From JANWWM01 sp046719715 (GTDB lineage: Bacteria > Bacteroidota > Chlorobiia > Chlorobiales > Thermochlorobacteraceae): a stretch of 30,789 nucleotides of DNA. The stretch is from NCBI GenBank assembly GCA_046719715.1, contig JBDNCJ010000035.1:1-30789 (forward strand), written 5' to 3'. The notes under the pieces were generated by a model. The model had not been told where the DNA came from. It worked only from the letters and a program-made list of their open reading frames with translations, and ran no database searches. Of this stretch, positions 14,211 through 21,140 are shown in pieces. Every line of letters starts with the position of its first letter. The stretch's first letter is position 1. The position numbers and the translations under genes are program-made.

Positions 14211-14531
14211 ATGAACCAACTCGACCTCAACTTTCACAACTTGATTTACGCCTCGTCCATCTTCACAAAAGAGCAAGAGAGCGATATTGACACGATTACG
14301 GACGAGCCTTACAAAGTCGTGCTGTTCAACGACGACTACCACACCTTTGACGAAGTCATTGCGCAAATTATGAAAGCCACAGGGTGCGGACGACAAAAAG
14401 CCGAAGCCCACACGTGGGAAGTCCACAACAAAGGCAAGTCAATCGTTTATGACGGAGAAATGGAAAAGTGCTTGCGCGTCAGCTCGATTTTGGAAGAAAT
14501 CCACTTAAAGACCGAAATTCAAACCTGTTAA
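14211..14531 (+). CDS. clpS: ATP-dependent Clp protease adaptor ClpS
   Basis: ClpS delivers N-degron substrates to ClpA/ClpC-type unfoldases with ClpP. The 106-residue product has the core YKVVLFNDDYHTFDEVI at residues 34-50, with Asn40, Asp41 and Asp42 at the positions that bind the substrate N-terminus. CGRQKAEAHTWEVHNKGKSIV follows, where His72 corresponds to the second conserved pocket residue. The usual C-terminal segment is divergent but fits. The N-terminal tail is about 30 residues long and acidic. No clpA or clpP is adjacent. It converges with the GH3 gene, with 24 bases between the stops. Confidence 0.9.
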   Translation: MNQLDLNFHNLIYASSIFTKEQESDIDTITDEPYKVVLFNDDYHTFDEVIAQIMKATGCGRQKAEAHTWEVHNKGKSIVYDGEMEKCLRVSSILEEIHLKTEIQTC

Positions 14532-14555
14532 GAGATAGGGCAATTCATATCTCCT

Positions 14556-15677
14556 TCATTCCGAATTTGATTGCACCAAACGAGACTTCAAGCGCAAGAC
14601 GCGCTGATACGCTTCGTCAATGCGTTCCGGCTTGATTGCGCCGCGACTCACCAATTCCTTAATAAGTAAGCAGGCTTTTTCCGCGATGCCTTCGTCATAA
14701 TCAAGGTTGTTTCCGAAAATCAGCATATCCACGCCAGCGTTGAGCGCGAGTTTGAGCGACTCTTCAAATCCGTAGTGTGCGGCAATCGCCTTCATTTGCA
14801 TATCGTCGGAACAGACGACGCCGTCGAACTTCAACTCCTCACGAAGCAAACCTTGAATCACGTTTCGCGAAAGCGTGGCAGGAAGCGTATCCCAACTGGC
14901 GTTGAAAATATGTGCCGTCATCACAAGGTCTGCGTTTCCTTGTGAAATCAAGGTTTGAAACGGTGCGAGCTCTACCCGGTGCCAAGTGTTTGAAACATCA
15001 ACGAATCCGAGATGCGAGTCGCTTTGTGAAGAGCCGTGTCCGGGAAAGTGCTTCAAGGCGGTAAGCACATGCTTGGCGCGGTGCGCTTCGACGACTGCTG
15101 CGGCGTGCAAGGCGACGCTGTCGGGATTTCGGGAAAAACTGCGTTCAAGTTTGGCAATGACGGGATTTTGAGGATTAACCGCCACGTCGCACACGGGCGC
15201 AAAGTTCAAATTGATGCCAAGTGCGGAAAGCAATTCAGCCGTGTGAGAGGCGTGAACCCTTGTGGAATCAAGCGAATTGAGCCGACCGAGATATGCCGCT
15301 GAAACCGTTTGACGAAACCCGTATTTCGGTTTCAGGCGATTGACCTTTCCCCCTTCTTCATCAACCGCAATCAGCAACGGGAGTTTTGAATGAGAGCGAA
15401 GTGCGCCGCAAAGCGTTTTCACTTGGTGCGGGGATTGTATGTTTCTGCCCGATTGCTTTTGAAGCACGTCGTAATCAAAGAGAATCACGCCGCCCACGCG
15501 ACCCGCACGAATATCTTGAACGATTGGGCTTGAATCAGAAACGGAAACGCCGCGAAATCCAACCATTAACAGTTGTCCGATTTTCACGTCGAGGCTGACG
15601 CTGACGAGGCTGTCGGTCGGTTTCGCGGCGAGCGATGTGTAAAAACAAAACGCAAAGAGAAAAAATGAGACTTTCAC
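14556..15677 (-). CDS. nagZ: Glycoside hydrolase family 3 beta-N-acetylhexosaminidase (NagZ-like)
   Basis: The product hydrolyses beta-linked N-acetylglucosamine, usually from peptidoglycan turnover fragments. The signature KHFPGHGSSQSDSHLG lies at residues 209-224, including the Asp-His acid/base pair (Asp220, His222), and SDDMQMKA near 290-297 contains the nucleophile Asp. A signal peptide is visible (MKVSFFLFAFCFYTSLAAK), so this copy is exported, unlike the cytoplasmic E. coli enzyme. I start at GTG 15677: it opens the signal peptide and lies four bases after the stop of the tandem-receiver gene. A longer reading to 15776 would overlap that gene by 95 bases. The 373-residue length fits. 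Confidence 0.88.
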   Translation of the reverse strand: MKVSFFLFAFCFYTSLAAKPTDSLVSVSLDVKIGQLLMVGFRGVSVSDSSPIVQDIRAGRVGGVILFDYDVLQKQSGRNIQSPHQVKTLCGALRSHSKLPLLIAVDEEGGKVNRLKPKYGFRQTVSAAYLGRLNSLDSTRVHASHTAELLSALGINLNFAPVCDVAVNPQNPVIAKLERSFSRNPDSVALHAAAVVEAHRAKHVLTALKHFPGHGSSQSDSHLGFVDVSNTWHRVELAPFQTLISQGNADLVMTAHIFNASWDTLPATLSRNVIQGLLREELKFDGVVCSDDMQMKAIAAHYGFEESLKLALNAGVDMLIFGNNLDYDEGIAEKACLLIKELVSRGAIKPERIDEAYQRVLRLKSRLVQSNSE

Positions 15678-15681
15678 GCCA

Positions 15682-16650
15682 TTAGTAAGTTTTTCGGGCT
15701 GAAAGCAACTCGCGCACGCGGGCGAGGGCTTCATCGAGCGACGCAGCAGGCTTTTCACGAATGGCATCGACCACACCCGAATAGGCTTTGGAATTCACTT
15801 CAACGCGTCCGACAAGCGAGTCATGTTTAGAAATGGCAAGTTCAATTGCCCCTTTCAAAAGCTGACGCTGGAACGGTTTGACAAGGTATCGGAAAATTTG
15901 CACTTCGTTGATAAGACGAATGGCGATGGAAGCATCGCGACTGCTCGAGAGCAAAATCGAGACCACATCAGGATACGACGCACTCACGGCGGCAAGAAAA
16001 TCAACCGCGCTCATTGAGCCTAAGTTGACTTCCGTAATCAACACATCGACAGGCTTCGTTTTCAAGATATTGAACGCCTCATTGGCATCAAGCGCTGTAT
16101 GAACGGTGTAACTCGACGCAAGCAAATCTTTGTAGGCTTGAAGATTGGCGGGGTTCGGGTCAATGAAAAGCAAGTGATGCTCGCCGGCGACTTTTGCTGG
16201 CACATCAACGCCCAACGCCGACAGCACCCCCGCAGAGGCGGGCACTGAAACACGCGGACTGGGTGGCGGTGCATTCTTCAATCGGTCTGAAAATTGACAC
16301 GCGAGCGCAACCGTATCTTTAAGTTTCGTGCTGTTCCAAGGTTTGTTGATGTATCGAAAAATTTCGCCGGAATTCACCGAATCAATTACGGCGTCTAAAT
16401 CGCTATAGCCTGTGAGTAAAATTCTCACGGTGTTTGGAGAAAGGTCGCGCACTTTTTGCAGAAGCTCGACACCCGTCATCATGGGCATACGCTGGTCGCT
16501 GACAACGACATCCGGCGCGTTGCCGTTCTTGAAATGCTTCAACGCTTCTTCGCCGCTCGTCGCCGTAATGACGTCGTAGTCGTCAAAGAGCAGGCTGAGC
16601 GATTGCACGATTTGAGGTTCATCATCAACGAATAAAATTTTGTGTGACAT
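15682..16650 (-). CDS. Tandem-receiver response regulator (second receiver degenerate)
   Basis: The 322-residue product has two receiver domains. The first (about 1-125) is intact: Asp9/Asp10 acidic pair, phosphoacceptor Asp52 (VVSDQRMPMM), Thr80 and Lys103 (NKPW). The second (about 158-275) keeps Asp164 and Lys258 (VKPF) but has Glu207 at the phosphoacceptor position (LITEVNLGS) and Ser at the Thr position, so it is probably a constitutive or scaffold domain. A Pro-rich linker (residues 128-150) joins the two. A helical tail of about 45 residues follows, with no DNA-binding or enzymatic output domain. I start at ATG 16650 (MSHKILFVDDEP). No histidine kinase is nearby, so it is an orphan regulator. 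Confidence 0.88.
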   Translation of the reverse strand: MSHKILFVDDEPQIVQSLSLLFDDYDVITATSGEEALKHFKNGNAPDVVVSDQRMPMMTGVELLQKVRDLSPNTVRILLTGYSDLDAVIDSVNSGEIFRYINKPWNSTKLKDTVALACQFSDRLKNAPPPSPRVSVPASAGVLSALGVDVPAKVAGEHHLLFIDPNPANLQAYKDLLASSYTVHTALDANEAFNILKTKPVDVLITEVNLGSMSAVDFLAAVSASYPDVVSILLSSSRDASIAIRLINEVQIFRYLVKPFQRQLLKGAIELAISKHDSLVGRVEVNSKAYSGVVDAIREKPAASLDEALARVRELLSARKTY

Positions 16651-16824
16651 TGTTAAAATCGGATTTAATGTTTTTTCAAAAGGTTCAACCAAAAAATTTA
16701 ACTCAGTCGCGCTTTACCGAGTAAATAAAAAGATGGCACGACAATGAATCTCGGCAGTGGCTTTGAAAGCCTTTTTTGCCTTTATTGATAAAGCGCAAAT
16801 TTAATGCCAATCATGAAAAGAAAT

Positions 16825-17928
16825 TTATGACATAACCTGCTGAATAAATCCGCCGCCCAAAACTTCCTCGCCATTGTAAAAAACGACGGCTTGTCCGGGC
16901 GTAATGGCTCGCTTAGGCTGGTCGAATTTCACCAATGCCGCGCCGTTTTGCTCACGACTCACCATGCAAGGCTCGGGTTTATCTTTGTATCGAATTTTTG
17001 CCTCGCATCGAATCGGCGCATCAAGTTCGGCAAACGCAATCCAATTCACCTGATTGGCGATTAAACCATCGTGCAGTAAGTCTTCATCTTTGCCGACGAC
17101 GATGGTGTTGGTTTCGTAGTGGATTTCGGTTACATAAACGGGTTCGGGCGTGGTAATGCCAAGCCCTTTGCGTTGCCCAATGGTGTAAAAAGGATAGCCG
17201 CGATGTGTGCCGAGTTCTCGACCATCTTGGTCTAAAATTTTTCCGCCCATAACGTCGCCTTCGAGCGTTGGAATCGTTTCTTTGAGAAACCGCTCGTAAT
17301 CGTTGTCGGGAATGAAGCAAATTTCGTAGCTCTCACCTTTATCGGCGACTTTCAAGCCAAATTTTCGGGCAAGGTCGCGCACTTCGGGTTTCGTCAACTC
17401 GGAGAGCGGAAAAATCGTATGCGCAAGTGCCTCTTGCGAAATGCCCCAGAGCACGTAGCTTTGGTCTTTGTTGGTATCCTTGCCTTTGAAGAGTCGATAG
17501 CGCCCGTCAACTTCTTGAACGCGGGCGTAATGTCCGGTGGCAATGTAGTCTGCGCCCAAGAGTTTAGCGCGTTGCAAGAGCGAATCCCATTTGACCTTCG
17601 TGTTGCACATCACGCATGGATTGGGCGTTCTGCCGTGCAGGTATTCGTCTTTGAAGTAATCGATGACGGCTTCGCCGAAATCCTCGCGAAAGTCAATCGT
17701 ATAGTGCAGAAATCCGTTGGCGACGGCGACGCTTCGCGCGTCGTTGATGGATTCCAGAGAGCAACACCCGGTTTCTTTTTTGGACGATTTGCCTAAGCCC
17801 GCCATATCGTAATCCCAAGTTTTCATCGTAATGCCGATGACCTCGTAGCCTTGTTCGGCGAGCAAACACGCCGCCACGCTTGAATCGACGCCGCCCGACA
17901 TGCCGACGACGACTTTTTTCTTTGCCAT
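16825..17928 (-). CDS. mnmA: tRNA-specific 2-thiouridylase MnmA
   Basis: MnmA installs sulfur at the wobble uridine U34 of tRNA Lys, Glu and Gln. The PP-loop ATP-binding motif SGGVDSS is at residues 11-17. The catalytic cysteines are visible as Cys108 in TPNPCVMCNTKVKW and Cys204 in SYEICFIPDND. The DQSYVLWGI and HRGYPFYTIGQRKGLGI blocks also match the family. The 367-residue length is typical. The 174-base gap downstream (16651-16824) holds only short, A/T-rich inverted repeats and no clear terminator. Confidence 0.96.
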   Translation of the reverse strand: MAKKKVVVGMSGGVDSSVAACLLAEQGYEVIGITMKTWDYDMAGLGKSSKKETGCCSLESINDARSVAVANGFLHYTIDFREDFGEAVIDYFKDEYLHGRTPNPCVMCNTKVKWDSLLQRAKLLGADYIATGHYARVQEVDGRYRLFKGKDTNKDQSYVLWGISQEALAHTIFPLSELTKPEVRDLARKFGLKVADKGESYEICFIPDNDYERFLKETIPTLEGDVMGGKILDQDGRELGTHRGYPFYTIGQRKGLGITTPEPVYVTEIHYETNTIVVGKDEDLLHDGLIANQVNWIAFAELDAPIRCEAKIRYKDKPEPCMVSREQNGAALVKFDQPKRAITPGQAVVFYNGEEVLGGGFIQQVMS

Positions 17929-18068
17929 ATTCCTAAAAGTTTAGTTGCACGAAATTAACGAAATCACGTAATCAATCGTTTGAATGGGCGAGAAAGAAAA
18001 CGTCTATCCCATAAAGCGCGTTGCATCTGGCAGATTCAGTTCTCTGAGACCGTTTCAACATCACACAC

Positions 18069-18761
18069 ATGCCAATTATTCGTCTTTCCAACGTCGTCAA
18101 GATTTACAACGAAAAAACTGCGCCCGTCTTCGCGCTCTCTGGTGTCTCGCTGTCGGTAGAACGCGCTGAATTACTTGCATTGATGGGCAGTTCGGGAAGT
18201 GGAAAAACGACGCTTCTCAACATTCTTTCTGCCATCGACTTGCCCACGAGCGGAACAGTTGAAATCGACGGCGCAAACATCGGCGCGATGAGCGAAAAGG
18301 AATTGACGACGTTTCGCCGCGAAAAAATCGGAATCGTTTTCCAATTCTTCAACCTGATGCCGACCTTATCTGTGATTGAAAACGTCATGCTTCCAAGCCT
18401 GCTGTTGAAGAAATCTGAAAAGCAAGTGGAATTGCGTGCGAAGGAACTGCTTGAGCGCGTCGGGCTTTCGCATCGGCTTCACCATCAGCCGTTCCAACTT
18501 TCGGGCGGCGAAATGCAACGCACCGCGATTGCGCGCGCCTTGATGAACAACCCTGCCGTCATTATCGCCGATGAGCCAACAGGAAATTTGGACTCCAAAA
18601 ACGCCGACCAAGTGCTCTCGCTTATTCGCACCCTTGCTGAAGAAGAACGAAAGACGTTCATCATTGCCACGCACTCAAAAGAAGTCTCGGAAATTGCCGA
18701 CAGAACCATTGTGCTCAAAGATGGAAAAGTGATTGAAGAATCCGTAATTGTTGAGAAATAA
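18069..18761 (+). CDS. ABC transporter ATP-binding protein, LolD/MacB type
   Basis: The 230-residue ATPase shows Walker A GSSGSGKTT (residues 40-48), the Q-loop region IVFQFFNLMPTLS, signature LSGGEMQR (144-151), Walker B VIIADEPTGNLD (164-175) and the H-loop ATHSKE. The QFFNLMPTLS and DEPTGNLDS pattern fits the LolD/MacB/FtsE-type group that drives lipoprotein release, macrolide/peptide efflux or cell-division transporters. No permease gene is adjacent, so the partner must be encoded elsewhere. It is separated from nadE by 37 bases. Confidence 0.88.
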   Translation: MPIIRLSNVVKIYNEKTAPVFALSGVSLSVERAELLALMGSSGSGKTTLLNILSAIDLPTSGTVEIDGANIGAMSEKELTTFRREKIGIVFQFFNLMPTLSVIENVMLPSLLLKKSEKQVELRAKELLERVGLSHRLHHQPFQLSGGEMQRTAIARALMNNPAVIIADEPTGNLDSKNADQVLSLIRTLAEEERKTFIIATHSKEVSEIADRTIVLKDGKVIEESVIVEK

Positions 18762-18798
18762 CAGTTGAGAAATCATTGCAACCTTAACCTTCCCGAAC

Positions 18799-19620
18799 AT
18801 GCACCATCTCAATTACGCCGTTGTGGAGACGATTCTCCTGAATTTTATTCGCAATGAAGTTCAAGTATCAGGATTTTCAAAGGTCGTCTTAGGGCTTTCG
18901 GGCGGCGTCGATTCTGCCGTTTCGTGCGCGCTTGCAACCAGAGCCTTAGGCAGAGAAAACGTCCTTGCCGTGATGATGCCCTACAAGTCGAGCAGTGCCG
19001 ATAGTTTAAGCGACGCGCAACGCTTGATTGAGCAGTTGGGAATTGCAAGCGAGCGGCGTGAGATTACTGCAACCGTTGACGCCTTTTTCAGCGATAAGTC
19101 TGATGCCAATCACCTACGACGCGGCAATGTAATGTCGCGCACACGCATGATGACACTCTACGATATTTCCGCTCGCGACGGTCGCCTCGTGATTGGCACA
19201 AGCAACAAAACTGAATTGCTCTTAGGCTACGGCACGCTTTTCGGCGACATGGCGTCCGCAATCAATCCCATCGGCGATTTATACAAAACTCAAGTGTGGG
19301 AACTCGCGAAGCATCTCGATATTCCATCGAGCATCATTGAAAAAAAGCCAAGCGCGGATTTGTGGGAAGGTCAGAGCGACGAAGCGGAATTAGGATTCAC
19401 TTACAGAGAAGTCGATGCCTTGCTTTACAAACTGATTGAACTGCGCTTGCACGACGAAGAACTACTCGCCGACGGCGTTCAGCCTGAATTTCTTACAAAG
19501 GTCAAACGTCTCGTGGTGCGCAATCAATTCAAGCGGCTCACGCCCGTGATTGCAAAAATTTCACCGCGAACGCTCGGCATCGACTTCCGATACGCCCGCG
19601 ATTGGCAAGCCGTGCGATGA
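18799..19620 (+). CDS. nadE: NH3-dependent NAD+ synthetase
   Basis: The enzyme makes NAD+ from nicotinic acid adenine dinucleotide, ATP and ammonia. The 273-residue product has the PP-loop SGGVDSA (residues 34-40), VMMPYKSSSADSL, the GTSNKTELLLGYGTLFGDMASAINP block and the ATP/NaAD loop KPSADLWEGQSDE. The N-terminal glutaminase domain found in larger NadE proteins is absent, so ammonia is probably the nitrogen source. Stops of this gene and the following opposite-strand gene are two bases apart and share a small GAAGT/ACTTC hairpin at 19619-19631. Confidence 0.95.
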   Translation: MHHLNYAVVETILLNFIRNEVQVSGFSKVVLGLSGGVDSAVSCALATRALGRENVLAVMMPYKSSSADSLSDAQRLIEQLGIASERREITATVDAFFSDKSDANHLRRGNVMSRTRMMTLYDISARDGRLVIGTSNKTELLLGYGTLFGDMASAINPIGDLYKTQVWELAKHLDIPSSIIEKKPSADLWEGQSDEAELGFTYREVDALLYKLIELRLHDEELLADGVQPEFLTKVKRLVVRNQFKRLTPVIAKISPRTLGIDFRYARDWQAVR

Positions 19621-19622
19621 AG

Positions 19623-20381
19623 TCAAACTTCTTCAAGCAGTTTTCGCGGAGCCTTAATCAAAACGACCAACGCCATCGCGAAAATGGAAAGCCACACGGT
19701 TCGGCTGACGGGAACACTCACGCCTTTCTTTAAGGCAATTCCTACGAATCCCCAAATCACGGCAGTGATGAAAAATAAGTCGAGATAGCGCAAACAAATC
19801 CAAAGCGAAAGCAGGGCGAGCGCAATGATGAGCAGGATTGCCCACGAGTCGGGCGCAAGCCATTTGAGTTTCCATTTGAGCGATTGAAAAAGTGTCGCCC
19901 AATTTAGAACGGCAAGAAACGTCGCCCAGCCGAAAAAAAGCATGGTCGGAGCGCGCAAAAGCCAAACCTCGTTGGGCTTCGTAGCAACGCGCAACTCTAA
20001 ATTCATCGCCGCACGCGCTAACGTAATCACCAAAAGCATCGAAGCAATCGCACTTGCAAAAAGCAAATCGTAGCACCACGTCATCACCCACAAGCCGAAC
20101 AACAGCATGCTCGCCGAAAGATGAAAGCGTGACTTCGCAAGCCGTTTGTTCGTCCGCTGTTTCGGGAAAAATTGGAACACACTCAATCCAAACATTCCTG
20201 CCAGAAGCAAGGCAAAGATGTAAAACGAAAACGGAATCGGTGCAAGAAGCGTAGGGTAAAGCGAAAGCGGCTGAACGAGAACGTTTCCAAACACGCCTTC
20301 CATTGAAAAAAAATAAACCGACGCGGCGAAGCCGACAGTAAGCAAAAGCAAAAACTTGGGAAGTTGTTTTGAAATCGTCAT
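19623..20381 (-). CDS. Trp-rich multi-pass membrane protein, possibly TspO/MBR-related
   Basis: The 252-residue product is a hydrophobic protein with about six to seven membrane segments and many Trp residues. The blocks FGLWVMTWCYDLLFASAI, VWLLRAPTMLFFGWATFL and YLDLFFITAVIWGFVGIALKKG resemble proteins annotated as tryptophan-rich sensory protein. The link is tentative because no catalytic or ligand motif confirms it. I start at ATG 20381 (MTISKQLPKF); the upstream in-frame extension (MCILYSVSLLKQRR) is less convincing. It diverges from hpt across a 138-base spacer. Confidence 0.6.
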   Translation of the reverse strand: MTISKQLPKFLLLLTVGFAASVYFFSMEGVFGNVLVQPLSLYPTLLAPIPFSFYIFALLLAGMFGLSVFQFFPKQRTNKRLAKSRFHLSASMLLFGLWVMTWCYDLLFASAIASMLLVITLARAAMNLELRVATKPNEVWLLRAPTMLFFGWATFLAVLNWATLFQSLKWKLKWLAPDSWAILLIIALALLSLWICLRYLDLFFITAVIWGFVGIALKKGVSVPVSRTVWLSIFAMALVVLIKAPRKLLEEV

Positions 20382-20443
20382 TCGGCGTTGTTTGAGCAGT
20401 GAAACACTATACAAGATACACACAAATTTTCAAGCGGATTTCT

Positions 20444-20451
20444 TATCTTTG
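20444..20451 (+). promoter_or_regulatory. Possible -7 element for hpt-ftsH
   Basis: TATCTTTG matches the Bacteroidota -7 consensus TAnnTTTG exactly and lies 69 bases before the hpt start. I see no matching -33 element, so this is only a candidate. Confidence 0.3.
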
Positions 20452-20519
20452 TTGAAGATTTCTTAACAACTCACCCATATCTCATTCAGTAGTCAATCAA
20501 CATCAACCATCAACCAACC

Positions 20520-21074
20520 TTGAACGCCGACCATCAGCCCGTCCATATCGACAGTGAAACATTCGTCGTCGCCATCACCGAAGCCGAAATTCAATCGCGC
20601 ATCGCAGAATTGGGACGACAAATCGAGCAAGACTACAAAGGAAAAACACCAATTCTTATCGGTTTGCTCAACGGCGCATTCATTTTCACCGCCGACCTCT
20701 GCCGCGCAATTACCGAGATCGACATCGAAATCGACTTCTACAAACTTTCCAGCTACGGCGACTCGAAAATTTCGTCAGGCAACGTGAAACTCCTCAAACC
20801 GATTGATGCCGACATCAAAGGCAGAGACATCATCGTCGTCGACGACATCGTCGATTCGGGACTTTCCATGAACTTCATTCGCGAAGCCCTATTGCAGAAA
20901 GAACCTGCCTCGCTCAAATTCTGCGCGCTTCTTTTCAAAGAAGGCGTCTCTGAACTCACCTTCACAATCGATTACATTGGCTTTACCATTCCGAAACATT
21001 TTGTAATCGGCTATGGTTTAGATTACAAGCAGAAGAAACGTAACTTGAAAAGTATTTATCGGCTTTCGGAATGA
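20520..21074 (+). CDS. hpt: Hypoxanthine phosphoribosyltransferase
   Basis: The 184-residue purine-salvage enzyme transfers phosphoribose from PRPP to hypoxanthine or guanine. The PRPP-binding signature IIVVDDIVDSG is at about residues 103-113. LIGLLNGAFIFTADLCR and VIGYGLDYKQKKRNLKSIY complete the family pattern. The start is probably TTG at 20520: no ATG or GTG lies in frame before the first conserved segment, and an in-frame stop lies 30 bases upstream (20490-20492). It is followed by ftsH after 66 bases, and the two are often neighbours in bacteria, where both may follow tilS. Confidence 0.92.
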   Translation: MNADHQPVHIDSETFVVAITEAEIQSRIAELGRQIEQDYKGKTPILIGLLNGAFIFTADLCRAITEIDIEIDFYKLSSYGDSKISSGNVKLLKPIDADIKGRDIIVVDDIVDSGLSMNFIREALLQKEPASLKFCALLFKEGVSELTFTIDYIGFTIPKHFVIGYGLDYKQKKRNLKSIYRLSE

Positions 21075-21078
21075 CCGC

Positions 21079-21131
21079 TGTAAATCCAACGTTGTAAATC
21101 CAACAATAAGCCAATCGGCTTAACCAATCGG
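21079..21131. repeat. Short repeats and a hairpin in the hpt-ftsH spacer
   Basis: The 12-base unit tgtaaatccaac occurs twice in tandem (21079-21090 and 21093-21104). CCAATCGG also occurs twice (21111-21118, 21124-21131). TAAGCC at 21107-21112 pairs with GGCTTA at 21117-21122 to give a six-base-pair stem with a four-base loop. No T-run follows, so it is not a typical terminator. It may be a leader structure for ftsH or simple replication slippage. Confidence 0.5.
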
Positions 21132-21140
21132 AAGTAACTC

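Noticed and set aside
15678..15776. Longer N-terminus of the GH3 enzyme
   Set aside because: It would overlap the tandem-receiver gene by 95 bases and hide the signal peptide that begins at GTG 15677.
16740..16795. Small hairpins GGCTTT/AAAGCC followed by a T-run, and CTTTAT/ATAAAG
   Set aside because: The stems are only four to five base pairs with tight loops. The T-run is on the plus strand, where no gene ends. Not a credible terminator for mnmA.
19619..19631. GAAGT/ACTTC hairpin between nadE and the Trp-rich protein gene
   Set aside because: Five base pairs with a three-base loop and no T-run; too weak to call a terminator.
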